Below are positions 24,686 to 32,440 of a stretch of 41,697 nucleotides of DNA, piece after piece. The DNA comes from a virus, in IMG/VR virus record IMGVR_UViG_3300044644_001050, positions 1 through 41,697 of that record; one strand, given 5' to 3'. Within the stretch, counting starts at the first letter, position 1. Every line of letters begins with the position of its first letter. The notes under the pieces were generated by a model that saw only the letters and a program-made list of their open reading frames with translations, had not been told where the DNA came from and did no database searches. Position numbers and translations under genes: made by a program.

Positions 24686-25257
24686 TGTACGTAACACAAG
24701 ATATAATAACCGAACTAATTAAACAGATTGATACTGCAATGGCAGCCGTAAATGTAAACGTTAACGGTAATGGCATTGCTGTCAAAGATACTTCAAGTCA
24801 GGTTGTTACTTTGAATGTTACACAAAACGGCACACGAAACTATGTTGGCATCACAGACACCGCGCGAACGGGCTATTATATCCGTGTTAATGGTATTATT
24901 TCGGAAACAAGAAAAGCCGCGAATACTAAGCGCGGAAGTTGTGGAATCGAATTGGATGTGCGTGTTCCACTTAAATTAGTTTTTTGGCATCTTTGCGCTG
25001 ACCCGCGTATGTTATTAGATTCTGTTAAGTTTGCTGTTTACGGTGCGAATTTTAAAGGCATACAATGGCAATATGCTATAGTTAACCCGCGTTTGTTCCC
25101 GGTAAGTAATGAAATACTACCGTGGACTGTTTACGCCGCTGAAACAGGCAAAGACCCGAAAACGCTGTTAAGCCTTATGCAAATAGTTAGCTTAGATTTT
25201 GAATTACGATATGATTTTGCACTAACTGAAAAGTGTAAACCGTTCACGATATGTTAA
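24685..25257 (+). CDS. Probable neck or tail terminator protein
   Basis: This 190-residue protein begins MYVTQDIITELIKQIDTAMA, an N-terminal helix followed by beta strands (NVNVNGNGIAV) and the segment GSCGIELDVRVPLKLVFWHL (about residues 93-112). That helix-then-sheet layout is common in tail terminator proteins, which cap the tail tube. It follows the gpG-like gene directly and is succeeded by a terminator. Function is inferred from order; no diagnostic motif is seen. Confidence 0.5.
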   Translation: MYVTQDIITELIKQIDTAMAAVNVNVNGNGIAVKDTSSQVVTLNVTQNGTRNYVGITDTARTGYYIRVNGIISETRKAANTKRGSCGIELDVRVPLKLVFWHLCADPRMLLDSVKFAVYGANFKGIQWQYAIVNPRLFPVSNEILPWTVYAAETGKDPKTLLSLMQIVSLDFELRYDFALTEKCKPFTIC

Positions 25258-25300
25258 GATTCACTATGCCGCCAAGTTTCGCTACCTTAGGCAATTAGTA

Positions 25301-25328
25301 GGGGGTTGGAATAAATACCCCTTTTTTT
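25301..25328 (+). terminator. Terminator after the neck genes
   Basis: GGGG (25302-25305 region) pairs with CCCC (25318-25321) around an AT-rich loop, followed by a run of seven T. The short stem makes it weaker than the terminator after the capsid gene. Confidence 0.65.
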
Positions 25329-25351
25329 AAAAAAAATTAAACTTTATATAT

Positions 25352-25675
25352 ATGGCTTGTTGTAATTGTTGTGAAAATACGTTAAATTTGGGCTGTCTTA
25401 ACGCTTGCGATGCTGTTTATAATACGGGCATTGTTGTAGATGCTTTAACGGAAGGCGTTTGGGTTTTGCAACTTAGTTTTGGTAGTGTTTCTCTTTATTA
25501 TAGTACAACTGTTGTAGATGGTGAAACAGTTATTTTTACACTTACAAATCTAAACGAAAACTACACTTACACAGGACAAATAATTGACCCTAACGGCGAA
25601 ATTGTTAAAGTTGAAGTTAATGGAATTGAATATGATTGTATTGAATTTAGCACTAAAATAATAATTAACCAATGA
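25352..25675 (+). CDS. Small Cys-rich structural protein
   Basis: This 107-residue protein starts MACCNCCENTLNLGCLNACD, with seven Cys in its first 19 residues, then beta-rich sequence (VWVLQLSFGSVSLYYSTTVV, DGETVIFTLTNLNENYTYTG). The Cys cluster could bind metal or form disulfides in the virion. It lies after a terminator and before a long fibre-like gene, so it may connect fibre and tail. The next gene starts within its last codons (ATGA overlap). Family unknown. Confidence 0.58.
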   Translation: MACCNCCENTLNLGCLNACDAVYNTGIVVDALTEGVWVLQLSFGSVSLYYSTTVVDGETVIFTLTNLNENYTYTGQIIDPNGEIVKVEVNGIEYDCIEFSTKIIINQ

Positions 25676-26883
25676 TTGACATAGTAAAACTCGCAAACGG
25701 CAATGTAGCTATTTATGATTCGACTTCGGGCGATTTTATAAACAGCTTAAGCCCTGACATCGTAGAAATTGAATGTAACGTAAACGGCAGCGTTAAAGTA
25801 GTTCAAGACAATGGCAGCGTTGAATACATCGACCCTGCTACGGTTCAAAATACGGAAGTAGTACCTGCTGCACCAATTGCTTTTTCGGGTGATTGTGCAG
25901 ACTTAGCCCAATTGTTAAGTACAGATTTTTTTTTTGTAGTTAGCGGTGGCGGTGGTTCACAAGACTTAGCAAGTGTTTTAGGTATTGGTAATTCGGCAAA
26001 TGCTGGAATTATAGACTTGGATTACTTAGATTTTGACACAGCAGCAGCACATTCAGTTGGGGTTGGTGAATTGGCGTGGAATAGCACAGATGGTACTTTA
26101 GATTTAGGTTTGCAGGGCGGTTTAAAAAATAAACTTGGTCAGCAATTAGTAGTTAAGGCACGTAATACAAGCGGTTCTTTGATTAGTAAGGGCAGCGTTG
26201 TTCGTGTTGTGGGAGTAGCAGGCGGATTTGTTGGTATAAACTTAGCACAAGCTAATAATGTAGCAAATAGCGAAACAGCCTTTGGAATTGTTGCCGAAGA
26301 TATCGCAGATAGTTCTAACGGCTTTGTGGCGATTAACGGAATAATTCACGGAGTTAACACAAACGCATTTACTGAAGGTGATATTTTGTATCTTAGTCCA
26401 AGTGTAGCAGGAGAAATAACAAATGTTAAACCTGCATCACCTAATTATATAGTTATAATCGGATATTGCGCAAAGAAAAGCGCAGTAGATGGACACATCT
26501 TGCTACACGTTGAGAACGATACAAGACAAGCTGTCGAGATACAACTTGCTGCAAGCGATGAAACAACAGCACTAACAACTGGAACGGCTAAAATGACCTT
26601 TAGAATGCCACACGCTATGACATTAACTTCGGTTCGTGCTTCATTAACAACGGCACAGGCTTCGGGTTCTATTTTTACGGTTGACATAAACCAAGGCGGT
26701 AGTTCTGTACTCGGCACTAAATTGACCATTGACAATACAGAAAAAACAAGCGTAACGGCCGCAACAGCTGCAACGATAACAACATCTGCCTTAACTGACG
26801 ATGCCGAAATTACAATAGACATTGACCAAATCGGGAATGGAAGCGCAACTGGTCTTAAAATAACTTTAATCGGAACAAGATGA
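25672..26883 (+). CDS. Tail fibre / receptor-binding-like protein
   Basis: This 403-residue protein begins MIDIVKLANGNVAIYDSTSG. It holds a beta-rich middle (about residues 150-280, GQQLVVKARNTSGSLISKG through GDILYLSPSVAGEIT). Such domains recur in phage fibres and often in surface-exposed virion proteins. The C-terminal domain (AASDETTALTTGTAKMTFRM to the end, about 290-403) is also a widespread fibre module. No catalytic residues are seen. Position before another adhesin-like gene supports receptor binding, but neither partner nor receptor can be read from sequence. Confidence 0.6.
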   Translation: MIDIVKLANGNVAIYDSTSGDFINSLSPDIVEIECNVNGSVKVVQDNGSVEYIDPATVQNTEVVPAAPIAFSGDCADLAQLLSTDFFFVVSGGGGSQDLASVLGIGNSANAGIIDLDYLDFDTAAAHSVGVGELAWNSTDGTLDLGLQGGLKNKLGQQLVVKARNTSGSLISKGSVVRVVGVAGGFVGINLAQANNVANSETAFGIVAEDIADSSNGFVAINGIIHGVNTNAFTEGDILYLSPSVAGEITNVKPASPNYIVIIGYCAKKSAVDGHILLHVENDTRQAVEIQLAASDETTALTTGTAKMTFRMPHAMTLTSVRASLTTAQASGSIFTVDINQGGSSVLGTKLTIDNTEKTSVTAATAATITTSALTDDAEITIDIDQIGNGSATGLKITLIGTR

Positions 26884-27674
26884 TTATAAATCCTTATTCT
26901 TTTGGGGTTGCTTATGACCCCGATGCTCAGGCGTTCATTACGGCAGCAGGCTTGACAGATAACACGCAAAAAAGTGCTATCAATACCTTAGTACTATCAC
27001 TAAAGGCTAACAATATTTGGCAAAAATTTAAAGCTATTTATCCTTTCGTGGGTGGCACAGCTACAACGCATAAGTTTAACCTAATAAATCCTGCTGATAC
27101 TAATGCAGCGTTTAGGTTAGTTTTTTCAGGTGGTTGGACACATAGCAGTACAGGAGCAACTCCAAACGGCATTAATGCCTATGCGGATACTTTTTTAGTG
27201 CCTAATACGATTTTAACTCAAAACAGCACTCACGTTTCATATTACAGCAGGATAAATAGCAACTTAACAGAAATTGAAGTAGGTGCATCTAATGGACCAA
27301 ACGCTGCTGATGATAAATTAGTTTTAGAAATTAGAACAAGTGGAGTTACTTATTACAATATAAATTCAACAACTACTTATATTTCACACGCTGATACTGA
27401 TAGTAAAGCTTTTTATATAGGCAATAGAACAGCATCAAATGTTGTAAATGGTTGGCGTAATAGTTCTAAACTTGCAACGGGAACAACAGCATCAACAACT
27501 CCTTCAACTGCAAAGGTTTATTTAGGTGCTTTTAATAGAGTAGGGTCAGTTGTTTTTTATTCTACAAAACAATGCGCCTTTGCTTCTATCGGTGACGGCT
27601 TAACAGATTCAGAGGCAGCTAATTTTTATACAGCCGTTCAAAATTTTAACACAAGTTTAAGCCGCCAAGTATGA
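26880..27674 (+). CDS. Tail fibre tip / adhesin-like protein
   Basis: This 264-residue protein begins MIINPYSFGVAYDPDAQAFI. Its remainder, with ATTHKFNLINPADTNAAFRL and later AFYIGNRTASNVVNGW, looks like a lectin-type (concanavalin-like) beta-sandwich domain common in the last fibre gene of Bacteroidota phages. It overlaps the previous gene by four bases. The region is a good candidate for host-range variation. The call is from composition and position. Confidence 0.58.
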   Translation: MIINPYSFGVAYDPDAQAFITAAGLTDNTQKSAINTLVLSLKANNIWQKFKAIYPFVGGTATTHKFNLINPADTNAAFRLVFSGGWTHSSTGATPNGINAYADTFLVPNTILTQNSTHVSYYSRINSNLTEIEVGASNGPNAADDKLVLEIRTSGVTYYNINSTTTYISHADTDSKAFYIGNRTASNVVNGWRNSSKLATGTTASTTPSTAKVYLGAFNRVGSVVFYSTKQCAFASIGDGLTDSEAANFYTAVQNFNTSLSRQV

Positions 27675-27895
27675 TACAAGTAGGACTATTAACAGAATCG
27701 CAAAAGAATGAGCTTGTCGGTCAGCTTTACGATGAGGACAGCTATTTCAACCCAATTCAGGATGACTTCGACCAATGGATAATTTCAGTAGAGGAAATGG
27801 AATTTTGCGTTAATCCTGAATTTCAATGGGTAAAAACATTACCTTTGATAGAATATAAACCAAAGCCGTCACCTCCATTCCCACCAATAGACTAA
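27671..27895 (+). CDS. Small hypothetical protein after the fibre gene
   Basis: This 74-residue acidic protein begins MIQVGLLTESQKNELVGQLY and ends in a Pro-rich KPKPSPPFPPID. It overlaps the fibre gene by four bases (ATGA). Small genes after the fibre adhesin often encode fibre assembly chaperones, which would suit its acidic character; that is inference only. Confidence 0.58.
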   Translation: MIQVGLLTESQKNELVGQLYDEDSYFNPIQDDFDQWIISVEEMEFCVNPEFQWVKTLPLIEYKPKPSPPFPPID

Positions 27896-27896
27896 C

Positions 27897-28385
27897 ATGC
27901 TATCACTTATAACACTATCAATTTTTGCAGCCTGCATAATTAAGTTTTTGCATTATTGCATCGGTTCACCTGTGCAGGGCGAATACTATACAGGGCGTAT
28001 ATTTTCCGCTTACGGCAAGTTTATATCTAAACGTTACTTAGACTTCGAAGACAAAGAAAAAAACAACGTGTGGGCAAAATATAACGCGTGGAAAATACAA
28101 CGTGATAGTAAACTAAAGGGTCAACTTGAAAATAAAACCGCTGAACAAGCCGATAGTATTTACAAAGACTATTTGCAGCAAGTTGAACACGTTTATAATG
28201 ATGTCGAAAACAATATGAAAAATAACCCGTGGTCAATGCTTGGCGCTTGCCCTATTTGCTTTGGTACATGGGTTTCACTATTTACATTTACATTCTTTGT
28301 TATATTTGTTCCCCTGCCGTGGTGGTATATCTTCATTGGTACACCAACCGCTGTTATTGTTTCACGCTATATTAAAATCTCATAA
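27897..28385 (+). CDS. Integral membrane protein with CPICFGTW motif
   Basis: This 162-residue protein has an N-terminal membrane helix (about residues 1-20), a long charged helical middle (about 50-105, EKNNVWAKYNAWKIQRDSKL and following) and one or two C-terminal membrane helices (about 118-158). The motif GACPICFGTWVSLF (about 115-128) at the membrane border carries two Cys that could bind metal. It immediately precedes the holin gene with a one-base overlap, so it may be part of lysis control, for example an antiholin or second holin. No certain family. Confidence 0.55.
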   Translation: MLSLITLSIFAACIIKFLHYCIGSPVQGEYYTGRIFSAYGKFISKRYLDFEDKEKNNVWAKYNAWKIQRDSKLKGQLENKTAEQADSIYKDYLQQVEHVYNDVENNMKNNPWSMLGACPICFGTWVSLFTFTFFVIFVPLPWWYIFIGTPTAVIVSRYIKIS

Positions 28386-28825
28386 TGGATTCCCTGAATA
28401 TTACCGCCGATTCGCTTAACTTTTTTATGAAAGTTTTGCCAGAAATAAAGCAACAACTTTTTATTTTAAAGCCGCTTATTATTTGCCTATCATTTTTACT
28501 TTTAGTAGATTTTTTAACAGGCGTTCGAAAAGCAAAAGCATTAAAAGAAAAAATACAGTCGCGCGGTTTTAGAAGAACCATTTCAAAAATGAATGATTAC
28601 TGTTTAGCAATTATAAGTAGTCAAGTTTTTACCTGGATGCTTGACCTTGAATTTACGCTTAGTTATTACGTTGCTTTATTTGTTTGTGGCATTGAGCTAA
28701 AATCAATATTCGAAAATGTTTCACAAACTACAGGCGTGGACATTATCGGTTATTTTAAAGGCTTTATTCCTAACCCTAAAGATATATTAAAAAAGCCTGC
28801 AAGCGATAAACCTGCAGGCGAATAA
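28385..28825 (+). CDS. Holin (phage_holin_4-like)
   Basis: This 146-residue membrane protein shows the pattern of toxin-secretion/phage lysis holins. It has a first membrane helix LIICLSFLLLVDFLTGVRKA (about residues 32-51) with the D-F-L-T-G-V motif, then SRGFRRTISKMNDYCLAIIS (about 59-78), and a second hydrophobic stretch (YYVALFVCGIEL). It would make holes that release endolysin. It is the last plus-strand gene before a convergent minus-strand block. Its C-terminal codons KPASDKPAGE also encode the minus-strand terminator hairpin at 28789-28819. Confidence 0.75.
   Translation: MDSLNITADSLNFFMKVLPEIKQQLFILKPLIICLSFLLLVDFLTGVRKAKALKEKIQSRGFRRTISKMNDYCLAIISSQVFTWMLDLEFTLSYYVALFVCGIELKSIFENVSQTTGVDIIGYFKGFIPNPKDILKKPASDKPAGE
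28789..28819 (-). terminator. Minus-strand terminator inside the holin coding sequence
   Basis: GCCTGCA (28795-28801) and TGCAGGC (28813-28819) form a 7-bp stem; the A-run at 28789-28794 gives six T residues on the minus strand after the stem. It sits 30 bases beyond the last minus-strand gene, so it ends the early operon and lies within the opposed late gene. Confidence 0.8.
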
Positions 28826-28848
28826 TTTACTGTTTTGCTCTTTTGTTT

Positions 28849-29031
28849 TCATGTGTTCTCAGGCCGTTGCGTAGTGATATGCAGCGGTTTTTCTGTTTGT
28901 GCTAACTTATGAAAGTTTCTAAGCCAAAGTTCATTTACTATTATATAGCCGTTATTATAAAACTTTTTGTTTTCGCCCGCTTCAAATAATTGGCGTTCAA
29001 AAGTTTCTTCAAATGTCGGTAAATCTTTCAT
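28849..29031 (-). CDS. Small hypothetical protein (60 aa)
   Basis: This 60-residue protein begins MKDLPTFEETFERQLFEAGE and continues NKKFYNNGYIIVNELWLRNF. It has an acidic N-terminal helix and no membrane segment. Its ATG overlaps the stop of the preceding gene by four bases, so it is the last gene of the minus-strand block, just before the terminator hidden in the holin gene. No family is recognised. Confidence 0.6.
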   Translation of the reverse strand: MKDLPTFEETFERQLFEAGENKKFYNNGYIIVNELWLRNFHKLAQTEKPLHITTQRPENT

Positions 29032-29426
29032 TTCTTAGCTATCAGTATTTCGTGTGTTTCAAATTTTATTAACGCTGCAACCTGTACTACTTTGTGACGC
29101 TTAAAAAATTCATCAGCATCGTGTTCTATGTCATTAACTACAACCGTGTTTCTATCCCATAGTGCAAACTCACAATGCAATTTAAACCTATCATTCATTT
29201 GCGAATGAAACAGAAATAAAGGTATATAATCATTCGTTTTAGGTAGCTGCCTTGTTAAGTCAAAATTTAAGCATTTGTAATGGTTGCAATAAACAGGCCA
29301 AACAGATAATTCAGTAGGTATCATGCGTTGAATATCTCCCATGCCAACGCCTAAAGTTCTATTATGAAATTCGCTGGTATCCAAATTAGGAAACAATTTA
29401 TTCACCGCTATCGCTACACAGTTCAT
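29028..29426 (-). CDS. Hypothetical protein, possibly cysteine-peptidase-like
   Basis: This 132-residue protein begins MNCVAIAVNKLFPNLDTSEF. Cys3 followed by VAIA, plus H84 in LHCEFALWDRNTVVVND (Asp99 near the end of this segment), is reminiscent of C39/papain-like peptidase cores. However, the catalytic Cys would lie unusually close to the N-terminus and an oxyanion Gln is missing. I rate this similarity as weak. It overlaps the preceding gene by 29 bases and the next by four, in the compact minus-strand operon. Confidence 0.58.
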   Translation of the reverse strand: MNCVAIAVNKLFPNLDTSEFHNRTLGVGMGDIQRMIPTELSVWPVYCNHYKCLNFDLTRQLPKTNDYIPLFLFHSQMNDRFKLHCEFALWDRNTVVVNDIEHDADEFFKRHKVVQVAALIKFETHEILIAKK

Positions 29427-29808
29427 TTTGTGATTTATTAAAAGCTACATAAGTTAATTTTTTGCATTCATCTAAATACCATTCAATTTGCGATTCAGGT
29501 AATGTTATTGCCATGGCTATCAATTCAGCAACCGCGCCAACGTTCTCATAAGAAGTAGTATTTAACAATTCGCGTTCATCGGGATTTGCAGCTTTTTCAA
29601 ATGTATTAACAAATAGATTTATAGCTGAACGCAAATCTAAAAAACGCTTTTTCATTTCAAATTTTAGCTTGTTTGGTTCGAACTGTGCAATGGCATATTT
29701 TGCAGCTTTTAGCGACCCTAATAATAACCAAATGTTTTGCGTCAATTCGTTTACTTTTTGCTCACCAACTTTAGCGATTAGTGCCGCTTTTTTTTCTTCA
29801 TTAGTCAT
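29398..29808 (-). CDS. Hypothetical helical protein (136 aa)
   Basis: This 136-residue, mostly helical protein begins MTNEEKKAALIAKVGEQKVN. Segments such as LLLGSLKAAKYAIAQFEPNK are amphipathic, with no membrane helix. It overlaps the 58-residue gene upstream (its ATG lies in that gene's end) and the next gene by 29 bases, so the whole block is probably co-translated. Function unknown. Confidence 0.6.
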   Translation of the reverse strand: MTNEEKKAALIAKVGEQKVNELTQNIWLLLGSLKAAKYAIAQFEPNKLKFEMKKRFLDLRSAINLFVNTFEKAANPDERELLNTTSYENVGAVAELIAMAITLPESQIEWYLDECKKLTYVAFNKSQNELCSDSGE

Positions 29809-29977
29809 GTCCTTTCAGTTTGTTTTCAAGTTCTTCAATTTTATGTAAATATATGTCAATCCTTAGTTCTAATTCTTCATCATAAGGTTCTTCATTTTGA
29901 ATCCATAGCAGCGCGTCACAATAGCCTTTTTTGTATTCCAAAATTCGCCTTAATCGGTGTTTTTCTGTTTGTGTCAT
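29801..29977 (-). CDS. Small charged hypothetical protein (58 aa)
   Basis: A 58-residue frame runs from ATG 29977 to TAA 29801, with sequence MTQTEKHRLRRILEYKKGYC at its start and a helical, Glu/Lys-rich end (HKIEELENKLKGHD). It fills the gap between the amidase and the next gene, overlaps the amidase stop by four bases (ATGA) and the following start by eight. The tight overlaps and protein-like composition support a real gene. A short coiled-coil binding partner is possible. Confidence 0.62.
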   Translation of the reverse strand: MTQTEKHRLRRILEYKKGYCDALLWIQNEEPYDEELELRIDIYLHKIEELENKLKGHD

Positions 29978-30684
29978 ATCTTTAGTTTGCTTGACCAGTT
30001 AGCAATGTTAAAAGCAGGTATTTTAATTGATTCCAAATATTTAGGAACGTCAAAACTTGGACATGCTTTATTCTGTACTTGGTTATGCCCTGCAATAATT
30101 ATTTTTGGGTTATGCTTTACAATATCATGAACGTAATTATACATGGTCAATAATTGACCAGGCGTGCGCGTATCTTTAGGCATTCGCATATCGGCTGTCA
30201 TGCCACCGATATAACAAACGTGGCGGGCATTTCTATTTAGTAAAGTTGTGCCTAATACGCCCCAAGTTTGTTCCCATTCGTTTATTAGATTATCTTCATT
30301 GTATTTCCAAATGTTAACAAGTTTGCCGCTTGTTTCAATAACATCAGCATAGCCAGGCTTAGACCAACCGCGGCCGCCTTTTGAAACGGGTAACGTGTGC
30401 ATAGCTATTATTTGTTCAGCTTTAGCATCGCGAAATTCAGGGCCCGCAGAACAATGCAAAAACAAGGTATGGAATCCATCGGCACAAACAGTATTAGCAA
30501 CGGTTAAGGTTTTTGGCCCTGCTATTCCATCGGGAACTAAATTATAATGTTTTTGAAATTCTATAACATCATTTCGCATTGTTTCATCATAGAATCCATC
30601 AATTAAACCAGCATAGAAGTCAAGCTGTCTAAGTTGCATTTGTAGCCTTACAACGGCTAAAGAATTAGAATTTAGTGTTAGCAT
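29974..30684 (-). CDS. N-acetylmuramoyl-L-alanine amidase endolysin with peptidoglycan-binding domain
   Basis: This is a 236-residue protein. I start at ATG 30684; a TTG nine bases upstream is the alternative. Residues about 5-60 form a PG_binding_1 domain (AVVRLQMQLRQLDFYAGLID, then GIAGPKTL). The rest is an amidase_2/T7-lysozyme-like domain with zinc ligands H77 (FLHCSAG), H200 (IAGHNQ) and C208 (KACPSFD), and the conserved GRGWSKPGYADVIE block (about 104-117). It would cut the link between glycan and peptide. There is no signal peptide, so it needs the holin for release. It sits among early minus-strand genes, not beside the holin's late operon. Confidence 0.88.
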   Translation of the reverse strand: MLTLNSNSLAVVRLQMQLRQLDFYAGLIDGFYDETMRNDVIEFQKHYNLVPDGIAGPKTLTVANTVCADGFHTLFLHCSAGPEFRDAKAEQIIAMHTLPVSKGGRGWSKPGYADVIETSGKLVNIWKYNEDNLINEWEQTWGVLGTTLLNRNARHVCYIGGMTADMRMPKDTRTPGQLLTMYNYVHDIVKHNPKIIIAGHNQVQNKACPSFDVPKYLESIKIPAFNIANWSSKLKI

Positions 30685-30754
30685 CAAGTTCAATAATTTT
30701 AAGTTTTAGTAATTCAATTTCTTTATCTTTAGTTTTTATAATTTCAGCACCTGA
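30665..30754 (-). other. In-frame open extension after a TAG stop
   Basis: Directly after the TAG at 30755-30757 the same frame stays open for 29 codons (AEIIKTKDKEIELLKLKIIE and on) to a TAA at 30665. The residues form a convincing coiled coil, and the extension ends 20 bases inside the amidase gene, like the other overlaps in this operon. It looks like the original C-terminus of the upstream gene, cut off by a nonsense change or reached by read-through. Confidence 0.5.
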
Positions 30755-31222
30755 CTATATAAATCTTACCAATTCTGTTTTTATTTCGCTGTCTATGTCA
30801 TTTTTAACCGTTGTTCGAATCGGAACTTCAATGGCTTTATTTTTCTTTATGCTTTGCATTATTTTAGGTCTTGAAATTCCAAAAAATAAACATGCTGCAT
30901 CAATTGACATAAACGTGCTAAATGTTTCATCTGAAAATATCGCCTTAACTTGTCGATTTTGTTTTGGTATTTTACCTAACTTTTGCTTTAAATCGCTGCG
31001 ATGCTGGATATAATTATAAACTGATTCGGCATTGACTAAGCCTTCAGTTTTTATGTTGCCTAAACTTATATAAGAATCAAAATGCTTTACAAATATTTCG
31101 GGTTTCCCCTCGGTTAAATATCCAAAATTTATTAACTGTCTTATTCGTGTTGCTGCATAGTTTGCATTCTTAGCGCCGTTTGGCTTTATCAATTGCATCG
31201 CTTGTTCAAAGGTAAAATACAT
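30755..31222 (-). CDS. Putative DNA-binding regulator, possibly truncated by TAG
   Basis: This 155-residue protein begins MYFTFEQAMQLIKPNGAKNA. Two segments look like helix-turn-helix units: ANYAATRIRQLINFGYLTEG (about residues 20-39) and SIDAACLFFGISRPKIMQSI (about 106-125), the second followed by basic KKNKAIEV. It ends at a TAG, after which the frame continues open for 29 codons. A terminator hairpin (31235-31267) lies just upstream of its start, so its expression may depend on read-through or an unseen promoter. Regulator function is inferred from the helix-turn-helix-like segments. Confidence 0.6.
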   Translation of the reverse strand: MYFTFEQAMQLIKPNGAKNANYAATRIRQLINFGYLTEGKPEIFVKHFDSYISLGNIKTEGLVNAESVYNYIQHRSDLKQKLGKIPKQNRQVKAIFSDETFSTFMSIDAACLFFGISRPKIMQSIKKNKAIEVPIRTTVKNDIDSEIKTELVRFI

Positions 31223-31234
31223 ATCTTATTTTTT

Positions 31235-31267
31235 AAAAAAAACCGCCTGAACTTCAAAAACAGGCGG
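31235..31267 (-). terminator. Minus-strand terminator after the SSB gene
   Basis: CCGCCTG (31243-31249) pairs with CAGGCGG (31261-31267); the A-run at 31235-31242 gives a long T-run on the minus strand. It lies between the SSB gene and the regulator-like gene, separating the early block into two parts. Confidence 0.85.
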
Positions 31268-31329
31268 CCCAAACCAAAAGACTAATGAAAACTAAAATAA
31301 AAATAAGATAATTATTTAATATTTACAAG

Positions 31330-31692
31330 TTAAAAGGGCAAATCAGCATCATTATTTTTAACTGAATTGCTTATGACTTCAACTTCTACGGGCGTGGCTT
31401 TTTGACCCGTGTTTATTTTTCTGCAATACGAAGCGATAATATCAGTATAATATTTGCCTTCATGTTCACGGTATTCTACTTTGCCCTCAATGAATAACAT
31501 ATCGCCCTTTTCAATTGTAATGTTATTCCAATAGCTGACTTGATGCCATTGTGTTTTTTCCTGCCATTCGCCGTTTTTGTCTTTGCTACTTTCAGATGTT
31601 GCAAAGCTAAATTTTGTTAGCGTTTTTTCGCCAAATGTTTTTTGTTCAGGTTCTTTTCCGACCCGACCGATTAGTGTAACGCGGTTTACCAT
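31330..31692 (-). CDS. ssb: Single-stranded DNA-binding protein
   Basis: This 120-residue protein has an OB-fold start, VNRVTLIGRVGKEPEQKTFG, then LTKFSFATSE and EKTQWHQVSYWNN (about residues 45-57), all conserved in bacterial SSB. The acidic C-terminal tip DADLPF would dock replication and recombination partners. It coats single-stranded DNA during phage replication and fits the nearby helicase, nuclease and annealing genes. It overlaps the preceding gene by 47 bases and is followed by a strong terminator. Length is short for SSB because the linker is reduced. Confidence 0.92.
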   Translation of the reverse strand: MVNRVTLIGRVGKEPEQKTFGEKTLTKFSFATSESSKDKNGEWQEKTQWHQVSYWNNITIEKGDMLFIEGKVEYREHEGKYYTDIIASYCRKINTGQKATPVEVEVISNSVKNNDADLPF

Positions 31693-31906
31693 CGTATTTT
31701 GTTTTTAGTGTTAAAGAATGATTATTAGGTTTTAATTTTCCTTTTGTCCATATTTCGCAATCATCGAAAAAAAAGTTTCTAACTGAGCCTAATTTATAGA
31801 CTTTAGTTTGACGCGTGCAAATAGCTTTATAATTGCCCGCTGGCAATTGTTCGACTACATACCACTCATCGCCTTTTATTTTATCATGGAAAAATTGGAA
31901 AATCAT
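31646..31906 (-). CDS. Hypothetical protein overlapping SSB
   Basis: This 86-residue protein begins MIFQFFHDKIKGDEWYVVEQ and ends in a basic PRYTNRSGRKRT. It covers what would otherwise be a 190-base gap between the glucosaminidase and SSB genes. It overlaps the former by 23 bases and the latter by 47, longer than most overlaps here. Composition is protein-like with Trp and Tyr residues, so I consider it probably real. The basic tail may contact nucleic acid. No family is recognised. Confidence 0.52.
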   Translation of the reverse strand: MIFQFFHDKIKGDEWYVVEQLPAGNYKAICTRQTKVYKLGSVRNFFFDDCEIWTKGKLKPNNHSLTLKTKYDGKPRYTNRSGRKRT

Positions 31907-32405
31907 ATTGCCAAAGGTCGTATTTTTCTATTACAGAAATTAGTATTTCAGCATATTTTTTTTCGGTTGCATAACCGCACTTTTTTAAACCGTGTGCCCA
32001 TGCTTTATAATTTAATCTATTTAGCCGTGTGAGGTGTTTGTAACGCTTTGAAGTTAGTAGTTTACTATGGGCCCGATATGACCACCACGGCGATTTGTAA
32101 ACTTGGAATCTATCGCGGGGTGTATCATCTTTGTAAATTGCATATTTGCCTTTTCCGCTGTGTTTAATACCAAAGTGGTTGTTATGTTTGCGGCTAAGTG
32201 ATGAACGCCCTGCATTGCTTTCTATAATGCCCTGCGCTAATGTTATGCTAACAGGTATGTTAAATAGCTTAGCTTCGTTTTGCGCTGTCTTTAAAAAGCG
32301 TTTTATGTAGCTATCTATGTATTTTGGTGCAGGCTGCTTTTTTAGCGCGGGAAACGTTCCCGATGTAAATAATATTACTGCTAAGATTAAAAGTATTGTT
32401 TTCAT
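31884..32405 (-). CDS. Exported endo-beta-N-acetylglucosaminidase (glucosaminidase family)
   Basis: This 173-residue protein has an N-terminal signal sequence (about residues 1-20, MKTILLILAVILFTSGTFPA). The mature part matches the FlgJ/LytG-type glucosaminidase fold: TLAQGIIESNAGRSSLS with catalytic Glu62, NNHFGIK (75-81), then GYAT (144-147). It cleaves glycan strands of peptidoglycan and, unlike the amidase, can leave the cell without a holin. Its position in the early block suggests a role before or beside classical lysis. It shares a 23-base overlap with the next gene. Confidence 0.85.
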   Translation of the reverse strand: MKTILLILAVILFTSGTFPALKKQPAPKYIDSYIKRFLKTAQNEAKLFNIPVSITLAQGIIESNAGRSSLSRKHNNHFGIKHSGKGKYAIYKDDTPRDRFQVYKSPWWSYRAHSKLLTSKRYKHLTRLNRLNYKAWAHGLKKCGYATEKKYAEILISVIEKYDLWQYDFPIFP

Positions 32406-32440
32406 AGTTTAGTAGTTTAGTTTTAAAATGCGTTTTTAAA

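Noticed and set aside
29028-29426. Firm call as a C39 cysteine peptidase
   Set aside because: Only Cys3, His84 and a nearby Asp are suggestive; the oxyanion residue is missing and Cys is at the extreme N-terminus.
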